64,000 bases of DNA from positions 673,262-737,261 of the forward strand of contig JACYXH010000312.1 of NCBI GenBank assembly GCA_026745465.1. Direction: 5' to 3'. Shown here one piece after another: positions 10,433 through 20,273 of this stretch. The notes below the pieces were generated by a model. The model was not told where the DNA came from and made no database searches. It saw only the letters and a list, made by a program, of their open reading frames with translations. Source of the DNA: Lota lota (Eukaryota; Chordata; Actinopteri; Gadiformes; Lotidae). The first letter of the stretch is position 1. Every line of letters begins with the position of its first letter. Both the position numbers and the translations under genes were made by a program.

Positions 10433-11220
10433 ATTTCATTCTTGCTGGCGCTTGGACCCTCTACCCAGTTTTCTTTAAGTAGGTCCAACACGCCCCTCGG
10501 TCGCCTACGGAACAACAACTCGAATGGGGAAAACCCTGTGGAGGCCTGGGGCACCTCCTGCACTGCAAATAACAGAGGGTCGAGCCATTTATCCCAAATA
10601 AGGCTATCTTTGTGTACGAACTTACGCAGCATGGACTTTAACGTCTTGTTAAATCTCTCCACCAGGCTGTCTGTCTGGGGATGGTACATGCTGGTTCGAA
10701 TTGCTTTTATCCCGAGTAACCCATACAACTTGCATAAACGCAGTGCCCTGATCAGTCAGAGTCTCTTTCGGGATTCCAACTCGGGAGATTAAGTGAAACA
10801 GCGCCTGCGCTACGCTCATCACGGAGATAGAGCGCAGGGGCACTGCTTCGGGATACCGGGTTGCATAATCCACAATGACCAATGCAAATCGGTGTCCCCA
10901 TGCGCTACGGTCTAATGGCCCAATGAGATCCATGCCAATTCTTTCGAAGGGGATCTCAATTAGTGGTAGAGGGTGCAACGGCGCTTTTATGGTGGCCGGG
11001 GGGTTGACTAGCTGACACTCACGGCCGGACGCACACCACCGACGTACATCCCCATGAATGCCCGGCCAATAGAAGCGAGCCATGAGCCGGTTCCGTGTCT
11101 TATCGCAGCCTAGGTGACCTGCCATCGGGCTGCGATGAGCTGCATGGAAAACCATTTCCCGGTGACTTTGTGGGATGAGCAACTGGCTCAACTTCTTACC
11201 CTGACTGAGTGTCCCGACTC
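10433..11220 (-). pseudogene. Gmr1-like integrase, zinc and catalytic core domains
   Basis: On the minus strand, an H-H-C-C zinc-binding domain (HREMVFHAAH...H then CASGREC) precedes the catalytic core: first Asp in RIGMDLIGPL, second Asp in ETLTDQGTAF, and third acidic residue in DSLVERFNKTLK, which lies in a shifted frame. A frameshift near 10720 separates the second and third catalytic residues. The C-terminal part of the core (PQASTGFSPFELLFRRRPRG) is well preserved up to the solo LTR. In life this enzyme would insert element cDNA; here it is broken. Confidence 0.85.
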
Positions 11221-11953
11221 ACTCGGTAAAGCCTGTCCCTCACCATCGCAAAATACGGATGTGCTAACACGGTCCCGGGTGACGCCTTCTGGCCGTCGAT
11301 GGAAACGACACAGTCGAAGGCGAAGCACAGTGTGTCGTCCCGGGACTGTTCGAGGGGGAAGTCGTCCATCTGAGGGAACAGCCGTATTACCGGGGTCTCC
11401 TCCTGAGGTCCATCCCCCTCCCTGACCTCGGGAGAGCTCGCCCAACTGGTGCGCGTAGGCGAAGGGCCGGCCCACGTCCACCATCCTCAGTTCCTTGAAC
11501 CAGCGGCGATAGCCCTCCTGCGGCAGGCCGAGGCAGTCCAGTAGGCTCCATTTCACCATGGTGTAGTCCCCGCAAGCGGTGAGGCAGCGCATGGGCGGCA
11601 GTCATGGCCGCTCCTGTCAGGAGAGGCAGCAGCCGGAGGGCCCACTCCCCCTCCGGCCAGCCACACACCCCTGCCGTCCCCTCGAACACCTCCTGGTACG
11701 CCTCCAAGTCATCCTGGGGGGACATTTTAGGCAGCTGGATCTGGGGTCGTGCCGCCTCTGCTTTGTCGCCCCGCCGGTCCGTCAACGCAGGCCGCACCAG
11801 CTGGCGAAATGCCGCCCGCTCTTCCACGTGCTGAGCAGCGATCTGTAGAAATGCCTGCGTCTGCTGGCGGTGAGCCCGGATTAGCCCCTCCTGGGTCTCC
11901 GCAATTTGCCGCAGGGCCTGGGCCGGCGGCGGCTCGGGGATTTGTTCCTCCAT
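11188..11953 (-). pseudogene. Gmr1-like gag with a SCAN-like capsid domain, truncated
   Basis: ATG at 11953. An N-terminal coiled, Gln/Ala-rich stretch is followed by KMSPQDDLEAYQEVFEG, WPEGEWALRLLPLLTGAA and, in a second frame from about 11590, VKWSLLDCLGLPQEGYRRWF with RPFAYAHQL. This run is characteristic of the capsid of Gmr1-like elements, from which the vertebrate SCAN domain is thought to derive. A frameshift lies near 11570-11590. The sequence then passes into the integrase N-terminus without a recognisable zinc knuckle or protease, implying a deletion near 11300-11450. Confidence 0.8.
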
Positions 11954-11989
11954 CTTCGAGAAAAAAGTAACACAAAAAAAAGGACCTCT

Positions 11990-12008
11990 GGTCCCTGTTC
12001 AGGCACCA
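11990..12008 (-). promoter_or_regulatory. primer-binding site, tRNA-Lys-like
   Basis: One base inside the LTR, the element strand reads TGGTGCCTGAACAGGGACC. This is close to the lysine-tRNA primer site of many retroelements, with two differences in the acceptor part. The exact tRNA is not certain. Confidence 0.65.
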
Positions 12009-12009
12009 C

Positions 12010-12358
12010 TGTGGCCAAGTCTGGACTACGGGCCAGGGAATGAACCACACGACGAGGGTTTGTACAAGGAAATGTGTTTTATTTTCCCTTCAAAATACAA
12101 CCAAGGTTCGCTGTCCTTCTTGGACGCGCACGTCCCACAATAATAATCACTGATCCAGTTCTCGAGCCCGGCAAACCAAAGAAACCTCCAACCGCGTGGC
12201 TGTATCCGACCTCACCGTGGGGAGAGCACAACACATGTTAGTCTTTATAGTAAATTACCTAATTGCGCTCATCCCCTACAGCTGCGTTTGTGACCCCAAT
12301 TGAGCCGCTCCACCCCTTCTGTCTGCAGCTGGCGCTAAGCCACGCCCCCCTTACCACA
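12010..12358 (-). repeat. 5' LTR of the Gmr1-like element
   Basis: 349 bp with inverted ends TGTGG...CCACA, directly adjoining the primer-binding site. The reverse-strand signal TTTTATT (AATAAAA) near 12078 would serve polyadenylation. The outer flank cannot be tested for a target duplication because the 3' end of the element is missing. Confidence 0.8.
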
Positions 12359-13219
12359 CTAGTCATGTTGAACCCTATGGTAAACAGACATTGATATACC
12401 TATACCATATTTTATTCCCCAGTGATAGCCAACTGCTTATTGCTGTGTTGTCAAAACATTGTAGATACTAAACAAATCTTTCCTATTTGATGTCTTGCAG
12501 GTGCTGTGATGAAAACAAAAAATGATGAAACCACAACACCCTCTTTTGCTTTCTCATTTGATTTCAGTAGTAGAGCCTCCCCCGGCCCAGACTGTAGGCT
12601 GTAGCAGACAGGAGCCATGGTAATGTCATGCTACTAGCTAGACGATGAGGTGTGTTTTAGTTTTTGTGATGAGTGTAGTCATACTGCAGCAGTCTCGGGG
12701 CCAAATATCAGGGTGTGAGATGTAGGCTAGGCCTTATTAACGCAACAAAAAGTAATTACAAAAACTGCTTGACCTTTATCACATGGCAGGTATTTTAAAA
12801 ACAGTATTCTCAACACGTACAGTAAGAGGCTTGGCTGTACCAAACAAGTAGCATGTTAGTTACAGTAGCAATTACTGACACATCACTATGCAACGATTTG
12901 AGGTTGGAAAGCCGATTGTATCTATGAGTTCACTATTTTAATTAAAATATTAGTAATAACTACTGTTCATACTAAATACTAAGCTGTTGTTAAGCTTTGC
13001 CATGATGAAAGGTTATTCATTACTTGTGTTTAAATAGTTGTATCTGCTTGATTTTCATTTGTGGAGCTGTTTTACATTTTGGAAGTTTAAAATTAGATTA
13101 TAGACAGAATTTGAGATTTTATGATACATTACATAGTTGCTGAAAGACATGAAATCACATCACTGTTGAATTAAACAACCCCTTGACTCCAACCAGTAAC
13201 AAGGATTACTTAGCCTACC
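12359..13219. other. AT-rich spacer without recognised genes
   Basis: About 860 bp of AT-rich, apparently low-copy sequence. It may hold the downstream part of the decayed DDE transposase unit on the minus strand, but I see no coding signal to support this. Confidence 0.5.
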
Positions 13220-13436
13220 TGCCTTCCTTTTCTGAAAAAGGACCACCATGACTCAGTGCGTTGATTGCTCGCTGATGAGCCATACTTGTGGCTTGACAGA
13301 CCTGCATAATAGTCTATATGCTGATGGCGAGGAGTACACTGTTATAGCTGCCATAATCCCATTTTCTGTCCCGTGATCAGTCCGTAATCTCATAGGGACC
13401 ACACCAAGACTGCACACAATTAATGTTATTGTGGGC

Positions 13437-14016
13437 TGTTACGGCCCATAAGGGCCTGTTCTTGTTTGTATATTTGGTCTCTCTCTCTCTATCCCTCTCT
13501 AGGCATGTGCCGGTGCTGTGACGTCAGTTTGGCAGCTGCAGCTGGTTGTTGTTGATTGGGTACAGGTATCACTCTTGCAGCTGCGGCTGGTTGCTGGTAA
13601 TTAACTGCAGGGGTTAAAGTCCTCTGGGCTGCAGTGGAGAGAGTTGAGAAGATCCTGATTGCATGAGTGTCGTGTGACGGGAGGTGCTGTGTGGTACTGC
13701 TGAGGTCTGTAAATAGCCGCGGGCGTCGGGGAAGGACTCCCGCAGGTTCCGTTGGTGGACGGTGTGCTGGCCTATGCAAGTATTGTACTTTTCTGTTAGT
13801 GTTATTCTTTTGTTCCTACTAATTTAACCTACTAATTTATTTGATGAATTGTTAAGTTGTTTTGTGACCATCTCCGGTGGAGATCGTTTCCGTTTGTGGC
13901 TTAAATACAATAAACTTCTGTTGATATTGGAACTCGTGTCGCCTGCTTGGTTTTCCACCCTGGGGATTAAATTGGTTGTTGGTCCCACATCCCCTGGATG
14001 CCATCTTGACATAACA
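13437..14016 (+). mobile_element. solo LTR inside the DDE transposase gene
   Basis: 580 bp from TGTTACGGCCC to GACATAACA, flanked by a perfect 5-bp duplication TGGGC (13432-13436 and 14017-14021). It contains a CT-rich stretch near 13480 and AATAAA near 13908, followed by a U5-like end, which suggests plus orientation. It does not match the other LTR families here. Confidence 0.88.
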
Positions 14017-14475
14017 TGGGCAATGACGGACGGATTATTGTTTGTAGGTCCACAAACAAGTCTCGAAAATCGATATAAACATAGAGAAAAGCCAAATGGT
14101 TTAAGTTTATCATATTCATCTACATGCCATATGTAGCTTGGACCCATGGAGTGATAAATGCGCCTTACAAATCGGTTGCATGTCCTCAAATCAGTCCCTT
14201 GGGGATTAAGTTGTTTCAACAACCGCACTCCGTTTAACCGTTAGTTTATAATTTTGCTTGAGCACTTGCCACATAGTTCGGTAGCCAAACAACCGCCCTG
14301 GTCCAATCAACTCCATAAAAATTGCGTTTCTCACGTCTACTAATGGGGATAACGTTACATCCTTTCTTCTAAATAATCCTGCTTCTTTTAACCGGGTTTT
14401 CAGTGTGCGCAATCTCATTTTAATGTTGTGCAAAGTTGACAGCATATCAAGTATTACTGCATATGTATACCCTTT

Positions 14476-14963
14476 GTTATGGTACAAGGAACTGGGACCC
14501 AAATGCAGGACACAACGAGATGGGAGAAGGGTTAAAGGAATTTATTGGGGAAACAGGCGGGTAGTCAGGCAGGCGGGGGTCGTTAACAGGCGGGCGGCAA
14601 TCAGACAGAGCGTATGCAGGTGGATAGTCATGCAGGCGGGGGTCCGTTGGCAGGCGGCTGGCAAGCAGACAGGGGGGCGAAGGCAGGTGGGTAGTCAGGC
14701 AGGCGAGGGGTCGTTCACGGGATGGCAGTCAGGCGATCGGGAGACAGGAGACAGGGAAGGATCCGGGGAGGAACACAGGGAAAGACGGGTTAAGGACAGG
14801 CAGGAACAGTAGATTAACTTTAACGCTGGTACGAAATACTGACTCGGAGAGAATCATAACGAACTGGCGCAGGCTGCTCAGAAGAGTGGAGGATAAATAG
14901 GTGCGTGGATTGCAGATTGCTGGCAGGAGTGTGGAGCGGGGTGCACGTGGTTAATTGATGAAG
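14476..14963 (-). mobile_element. sushi-type LTR, one end missing, inside the DDE transposase gene
   Basis: It begins TGTTATGGTACAAGG and shares the CCCAAATGCAGGACAC block, GGCAGGC-rich middle, AACGAACTGGCGCAGGCTGC block and GTGCACGTGG with the other sushi LTRs. The last 80-100 bp expected before the TGACA end are absent, so no target duplication can be defined. It divides the transposase N-terminus (DQVY...) from KGYTYAV. Confidence 0.75.
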
Positions 14964-15178
14964 GTAAACTTGATCGAAATAATCTTTAACTACTTCACTC
15001 CTCAAATCTATGTTTGGTTCCATCTTCTTTGAATTTGAACCGGAACTAAAATACTTCAGAGAGAGAAAACGCTGAAGTTAGCTTCCGGTTGGCAGCTAAA
15101 TATTGTAACATTAAACTTTACTCAATTTACATATTGTTCGTTTTGTTCCAGCTCCTAACTTCAAAACGAGCCAGACCT

Positions 15179-15916
15179 CAGGTTTTCAAAGTGTAGGGGG
15201 GCGCCAAAGAGATTCAGGGGAGGCAGGAGATTTAATAGAAATGTTACTGAAAATGATATATGCTCTATAAAGGAAACTATTAAATCAAAATAAATATTAT
15301 AATGGATGAATTACATTTCATTAACAGGCTGTATTAGGAAAAACTGTAAATTGATAATATCAAACGATTACGTATCCCCCTCCGGTACAGCGAAATGAAA
15401 TCGTCTGCTGTCAAAACATCTGGCTATCTAGCTAGCCATTTTTGCTAACGTTCACAAACTGTAGGCTAACACATGGATGCATTTTTAGTTCCCACAGTGA
15501 GAAAAGCTACAGAGTCTGTGCAAAGCACAAAATGGAGAAAATGTGACAGCAATTATTTAAAGATGGGGTTTTCATGGATTGGGCCCGCCGATGTTCCACG
15601 GCCACAGTGTGTTGTTTGCAAAGAGGTGCTGGCGTACGACAGTATGAGACCCGGCAAACTAAGGAGACATCTGGAGACCAAGCGCCGAAGTTTGGTGTCA
15701 TGAGTTACGCGCACAGAGAAAAGTAGTGGAAACCTTTAGCACCATAAATACTAAGGCGACCAAAGCATCATATTGCGTTGCATTACGCATAGCTAAGGCA
15801 GGTAAGCCCCACAACATCGGCGAAACCTTACTGCTTCCTACTGCTGTGGATATGTGTTCAGTGATAGTGGGAGAAGGTGCTGCCGCAAAGTTGAGCGCAA
15901 TCCCCATGTCTGACAA
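15179..15916 (+). mobile_element. hAT element (ZBED-like), left part
   Basis: A hAT-type terminal sequence, CAGGTTTTCAAAGTGTAGGG, starts at 15179. The transposase start follows in two frames and the sequence is interrupted at 15917 by an L2 LINE. The element resumes at 28604. The 8-bp duplication TCTGACAA at 15909-15916 and 28596-28603 marks the LINE insertion. Confidence 0.8.
15473..15916 (+). pseudogene. ZBED-like hAT transposase N-terminus with BED finger
   Basis: ATG 15473. Residues 20-75 hold a BED-type zinc finger (WRKCDSNYLKMGFSWIG...RPQCVVCKEVLA...KLRRHLETKR). The expected final zinc ligand of HLETKH is Arg here. The frame stops just after the finger, and a frameshift near 15705-15725 carries on with KATKASYCVALRIAKAGKPHNIGE and LLLPTAVDMCSVIVGEG, ending at AIPMSDK where the LINE enters. 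Vertebrate ZBED5-type genes were domesticated from such transposases, but this copy is plainly broken. Confidence 0.8.
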
Positions 15917-16160
15917 GTCTTGTGTAAACACAAGAGGCGGAAGCTGCTTAGACCACGCCTACACGCAACTCCGTGACGCATACAAACCCCTCCTCCGCCC
16001 ACCTTTCGGCAAATCAGACCACCCTTCTATCCTCCTTGTGCCCGCCTACAAACACAAACTGAAAACGTCACCACCAATCGTGCGCACGAGTCGATGCTGG
16101 TCTGTCGTATCAGACGCGATCCTTCAGGACTGCTTTGATTCGGTGACAGAATTTGCAGAG
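15917..16160 (+). pseudogene. L2 ORF2 endonuclease C-terminal fragment
   Basis: CLDHAYTQLRDAYKPLLRPPFGKSDHPSILLVPAYKHKL: the SDH motif is the conserved end of the APE-type endonuclease. The segment WSVVSDAILQDCFDSVTEF is typical of the L2 linker. It is open until the gypsy insertion at 16161. Confidence 0.85.
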
Positions 16161-16335
16161 TGTATTTAACACGGAGGGAATACTTTGTAACTGTATTACT
16201 TTTATTTAACATAATGGTAAGTCGTAGACCAACATTGCGTGACTAACAGAATACGTAGAGGGGCGCGCCAACCACCGTGCATGCACAGTAGCCAGTACGG
16301 TGGCTGCCATGGGAGCACATTGCGAATGCTCTACA
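16161..16335 (-). repeat. 3' LTR of the gypsy element in the LINE
   Basis: Shares ACACGGAGGGAATAC...GCGAATGCTCTACA with the LTR at 20093. Its first bases (TGTATTTAACACGG) are shorter than those of the right copy (TGTTGAATGACCTGACACGG), so the outer edge has changed. Several substitutions separate the two LTRs. Confidence 0.85.
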
Positions 16336-16791
16336 TCCTCTCTTTAGCTTGTAGCCCGAACACAAAACAGAACATGGCTAAGATAAATAATAACATTTGA
16401 ATGTTTATCCAAACAAGCTGTTAGGTATGGAAGAAAACAAAACATGGCATGTAATCTAACTCAATACTAACATTCTTTCAGAACATTTTACAACACTGAG
16501 CATGTTGTGCCTAATGTCCACACAAATTCAAAACACTCAGTCTTTGTATTTGGGGTTCGGCCTACTAACACGACCTGAGCGTGTTTGGTATGGGCTCCCA
16601 CTGATGCGTGTTGGCATCAGCTCTTGAGCTGGGGTCTTTTCAGTGTCTATGCAGTTGGGATTCTCTGCAAAGGGATGGGGAGTTTCCTCTACAGCTGGAT
16701 TGAAGTGCTGCGGGTCTGCGTCGGTGGACAACTCTGGAGGTGGCTCGGCTACAGGTAGGATGTGTCTGCGATTTCTCCTGTACTCTCTGCC

Positions 16792-17889
16792 TTAAGACTG
16801 GATGAGGTATGATCTTGGTTCCCTACAGACCTCTTTTACCATGCCCATGCGGTTGTACCCTTGGGGGGTCTGCATCCTGACTGCTTCACCTTCAGACAGG
16901 GCCCGTAGTGGACGGCTTGACTTGTCATAGCTCCGCTTTTGGGAGAGTCTTTTCTTTAGGAGTTGAGCCTGGACTTGTTGGGTGTTACGGGCTGTAGGCT
17001 TTAGCAACTGTTTGTTGACTGGGAGTGTGGTACGTGTCTGCCTTGACATAAGTCTCTGTGCCGGTGAGCCTAGCTGTGCATCTCGAGGGATGTTTCTCAA
17101 GTTTAGTAGGTTTAGAAACGTGTCTGTTCCATCTCTTTTTGACCTTTCCATCAGCTGTTTTGTACTACGGACTGCCCTTTCAGCTAAGCCATTGCTCTGT
17201 GGGAATTCTGGGCTGCTGGTGACGTGCTCAAAGTCCCACTGTGTAGCAAAGTCCTTAAACTGCTGGCTGTTGTACTGTCTAGCATTGTCTGAGATGAGTA
17301 TGTGCGGTGACCCATGGACCGAGAAATGTCGTTTCAGTTTTGTGATGACTGATGTTGCTGTGATGTCCTTGAGTTGGTCGATCTCATACCAACCTGAATA
17401 TGAGTCTACAAGCACTTGATAGTGTTTACCATTCCATTCCAGGATGTCTGTTGCCACTGTAGACCACGGTAGGTCTGGAACTGGGTAAAGCTGGAGTGGT
17501 TCCTTCTGTTGATGTGGTTTAGTGCTGGTACACACAGAGCATGAGAGTATTGCATTGTCAATGTCTTTGCTCATGGTGGGCCAGAACGCTATGCCTCTGG
17601 CTCTGCGTTTGGTCGACTCTGCACCTGGGTGTCCTCTGTGCATAATGTTTGTGTACTCACTCTGTAGCGACTGGGGAATGACTGTTTGGTGACCTTTCAT
17701 GATGATTCCTTCCTCAATGATGAGCTCGTCTCGGAAGGGGAAGAAAGGACTGACGGCTGATGGAGCACTGCGCTGTTTGGTAGGCCACCCATGTTTGATA
17801 ACAGAGGTGAGTTTCTGCAGCATTGCATCCTTTGCTGTGTGTCTCCTCAGTTCCTCCAGGCGGGCGGATGAGATGTGGCTGACCACCAT
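16792..17889 (-). CDS. gypsy integrase (open 365-codon frame)
   Basis: Zinc-binding HHCC domain (HRGHPGAESTKRRARG...C-x2-C as CSVCTSTKPHQQ, about residues 80-125). Catalytic core: first Asp in STVATDILEW, second in LISDNARQYNS, and Glu in SNGLAERAVRSTKQL. The C-terminal basic region follows. All three D-D-E residues and the zinc ligands are present. This is the best preserved gene of the element, although the element as a whole is defective. A further in-phase-like tail (YQTRSGRVSRPNPKYKD) lies at 16537-16731 in another frame. Confidence 0.8.
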   Translation of the reverse strand: MVVSHISSARLEELRRHTAKDAMLQKLTSVIKHGWPTKQRSAPSAVSPFFPFRDELIIEEGIIMKGHQTVIPQSLQSEYTNIMHRGHPGAESTKRRARGIAFWPTMSKDIDNAILSCSVCTSTKPHQQKEPLQLYPVPDLPWSTVATDILEWNGKHYQVLVDSYSGWYEIDQLKDITATSVITKLKRHFSVHGSPHILISDNARQYNSQQFKDFATQWDFEHVTSSPEFPQSNGLAERAVRSTKQLMERSKRDGTDTFLNLLNLRNIPRDAQLGSPAQRLMSRQTRTTLPVNKQLLKPTARNTQQVQAQLLKKRLSQKRSYDKSSRPLRALSEGEAVRMQTPQGYNRMGMVKEVCREPRSYLIQS

Positions 17890-18360
17890 GACGTCAAAGT
17901 CATTTTCTCATTTGTGTGCTGAAAGGTGGATGTCCTGGGCGCTCGTGACAGAGTGTCAGCAAGGTACATGTGTTTCCCTTTCTTGTAGATCAGCAGGTCG
18001 ATGTTGTATTTCTGCAGCTGTAGCATCATACGTTGGAGTCGGGCTGGTGCTGTGGAGATTGGCTTTCATATGATTGTGACTAGGGGTTGGTGGTCAGTTT
18101 CAACGGTCAACGGCTTTCCATATATATAGTCATTAAATTTTGAACACAACTGCTAGGAGTTCCTTCTCTATTTGTGCTTAGCATGTCTCAGTCTGTGTCA
18201 GCGTTCGCGATGCATAGGCAATTGGTCTGCCGTCTTGCAAGCATGCTGCGCCAAGTCCGTGTTGTGAAGCATCGCAGGTGAGTGTGACTGGTCGATCGAC
18301 GTTGTAATATGACAAGACCGGTGGGCTTGATATGCATTTTTTCAAAACGTCATATCATAT
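17847..18360 (-). pseudogene. gypsy RNase H remnant
   Basis: The C-terminal end of RNase H can be read as YNIDLLIYKKGKHMYLADTLSRAPR (17930-18029). The preceding 300 bp is broken by stops and frameshifts, and the frame changes again before the integrase. Confidence 0.65.
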
Positions 18361-19190
18361 GTTTCAGCCAGCACCACACTGTGTCCTTGCGTGTGAGCTG
18401 TCTTAGTGGAGCTGAAAGTTCACTGAAGTTCGGGATAAACTTCCCGAGATAATTTATCATGCCAAGGAAGCGCTGGAGTGCTGTGACGTCCTCGGGGGCT
18501 GGCATTTCAGTGACTGCTTTGGTCTTGGATGGATCTGCTTTTAGGCCATCGCTGGTGAACACGTGACCGACATAACTGACCTCAGCCAGCCGGAATTTGC
18601 ACTTGAGGGGGTTGAGTCTCAGATTCACCTGACGTGCACGGTTGAGTACCTTCATCAGGTTTGCGTCGTGCTCTGCTTCATTGCGGCCTCCGACGATGAT
18701 GTTATCCACAATGATGGCACAGGGGTATCCAGCAAAATATCTGCTCCATTGAGCGTTGGAACACCTCGCTGGCTGCATTTATTCCAAATGGCATCCTGAG
18801 GAATCTGTAACGGCCAAAAGGTGTGCTGAAAGTTGTTAGCAGCGATGACTTACTGTCCAAGGAAATTTGCCAGAAAGAGCTCTTGGCGTCCAGCACTGAA
18901 AACACTGTTGCGTTTGACATTTGTGAGGCAACCTCCTCGACAGTACGCATAGGGTGGTGGGGACGCTTTGCTGTATCGACTTTCATTTCGATGGGCTTGC
19001 CTTTGACGTGGACAGTGGTGAATGCTTCACTTTTCTCCGTAGCATGAGAGTATACTGTGTCAACGTTCTCCAGCGTTATTCCATCCACATAGTATGAATC
19101 ATCATCGCTACCACTCGTGGCTCGGGCTGGTTCTAGTTGATTGACAGATTTCCTATGTCTCTGTGTGCTATGGTGTATGTATGTATGCAA
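18350..19190 (-). pseudogene. protease stub fused to reverse transcriptase
   Basis: The protease part reads VHVKGKPIEMKVDT and, at the Asp-Thr of its active site, passes straight into RT sequence (RPHHPMRTVEEVASQMSNA). The rest of the protease and the RT fingers are therefore deleted. The palm is seen as VFSVLDAKSSFWQISLD and LRMPFGINAASEVFQRSM. A frameshift near 18740 follows, and the catalytic motif reads IVDNII instead of YVDDII, so one catalytic Asp is lost. The thumb and connection follow to 18350. Confidence 0.8.
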
Positions 19191-19862
19191 TTTTCTCTCT
19201 TGGCTGCGTGGCTACCTCCACAATTGTTACAATTTGTGATAGGCTGTGCATTCCTCTCTGACTGTGATGTTCGTCTTGTATCAAATCTCTGCGTCCTTGC
19301 AAATCTGTATTGTACAGCGTCAACGTTGGCTGGTGTTTGCGGTGATGATAATGTATTTGTGTGTTGGTCTGCCAGCTCATGTATTCGACATACAGATATA
19401 GCCTTGGTTAGAGTCAGTTCACTGTCACGAAGCAAAATCTTTCTCAGACTGTCATTATTTATGCCGCATATGAGTCTATCTCTGATGAGTTCATCTTGCA
19501 AAATTCCAAAATTAGAGCTCTTTGCTTTGATCCTTAAATCAGTGACGTATGCTTCAATGGTCTCACCTTGGTTTTGAAACCTCGTGTTGAACTTGTTACG
19601 ATTACCTTTCCATCGTAATGTTGGTTTGAGGACTGCAAATCTCCCGAAATTTCCTCTTCAGACATATTGGGTCTTCTTTTGACTCGGCCGGAGTGATGAC
19701 GCCTCCGTTCCCGGGAGCTCTCACCTCCGCCGCGTATACAAATGACCTCTCTCGTTCAATGGCTTCTGATCCTGCTAGATTGAGGAGAATATATGCCTGT
19801 GTGCGGGCTTGCTTGTCAAAGTGTGCCGCCGCAATGAAAATTTCGTACTCTGGTTCGAACAC
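19133..19862 (-). pseudogene. gypsy gag, broken
   Basis: The N-terminal part (EYEIFIAAAHFDKQARTQAYILLNLAG, start 19862) and the distal part (RDRLICGINNDSLRKILLRD, with a degenerate knuckle CNNCGGSHAAKRENC) lie in different frames with a gap near 19500-19600. The role would be capsid and RNA binding. Confidence 0.75.
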
Positions 19863-20079
19863 ACGCTAGTTTTCTGCGACGTTTCCATCAAAGAGTACAG
19901 GTTCTGGTCTGCGAAATCCGTCAGCCGGTGCACCATCCGTCGGATGGTGCACGTTCGGTGCTAGTGCTAGCACGCGGCATTAGCTTGTTAGGTACGTAAC
20001 GCTGGGTGTCGTCGCTCGATCGGTGAGTTGATCTTCCTACTCGTTTTCAAGACTCGTATAGTCCATTATGTCCGTGTTC

Positions 20080-20092
20080 ACTTCTGACACCA
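20080..20092 (-). promoter_or_regulatory. primer-binding site, tRNA-Leu type
   Basis: TGGTGTCAGAAGT on the element strand directly abuts the LTR end (CAACA). It is the same motif as in the partial gypsy element near 2780. Confidence 0.8.
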
Positions 20093-20273
20093 TGTTGAAT
20101 GACCTGACACGGAGGGAATACTTTGTAACTGTATTACTTTTATTTAACATAATGGTAAGTCGTAGACCAACATTGCATGACTAACAGAATACCTAGAGGG
20201 GCGCACCAACCACCACGCATGCACAGTAGCCAGTACGGTGGCTGCCATGGGAGCACATTGCGAATGCTCTACA
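20093..20273 (-). repeat. 5' LTR of the gypsy element in the LINE
   Basis: 181 bp from TGTTGAATGACC to GCTCTACA, matching the LTR at 16161-16335. Confidence 0.85.

Larger units (their letters stand above)
8750..12358 (-). mobile_element. Gmr1-like gypsy element (integrase upstream of RT), decayed
   Basis: From right to left on the minus strand: LTR (12010-12358), primer-binding site, gag with a SCAN-like capsid (11953-11188), integrase (about 11220-9500) and then RT (about 9450-8750). Integrase before RT is the Ty1/copia-like order that marks the Gmr1 group of deuterostome gypsy elements. The gag C-terminus and protease appear deleted, the RT has a stop and the 3' end (RNase H, 3' LTR) is missing. 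A solo sushi-type LTR splits the integrase/RT linker. Confidence 0.85.
13220..15023 (-). pseudogene. DDE (integrase-core) transposase gene, IS3EU-like, interrupted by two LTRs
   Basis: Starting at ATG 15023 (MEPNIDLRSEVVKDYF), the gene resumes after an LTR at about 14475 with a helix-turn-helix-like segment (LRTLKTRLKEAGLFRRKD) and LFGYRTMWQVLKQNYKL. The core follows (MRLLKQLNPQGTDLRT, then WHVDEYDKLKPFG, whose Asp would be the first catalytic residue). Beyond the second LTR, near 13250-13430, the minus strand reads VPMRLRTDHGTENGIMAAI and NQRTESWWSFFRK, which would supply the other catalytic positions. Frames shift several times. I recognise the pattern from fish integrase-core transposases. 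The IS3EU label is my best guess; a domesticated integrase-core gene family is the alternative. Confidence 0.7.
16161..20273 (-). mobile_element. Ty3/gypsy element (Mag-like?), internally deleted, inside the L2 LINE
   Basis: Minus-strand element bounded by LTRs at 16161-16335 and 20093-20273. The flanks are CAGAG (16156-16160) and CAGAA (20274-20278), a 4-of-5 match. A tRNA-Leu-type primer-binding site adjoins the right LTR and a purine tract (complement TCCTCTCTTT) adjoins the left. Gag, RT, RNase H and integrase remnants are present, but the segment between protease and RT is deleted. The clade is probably Mag-like, judged from the integrase and RT style only. Confidence 0.85.
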
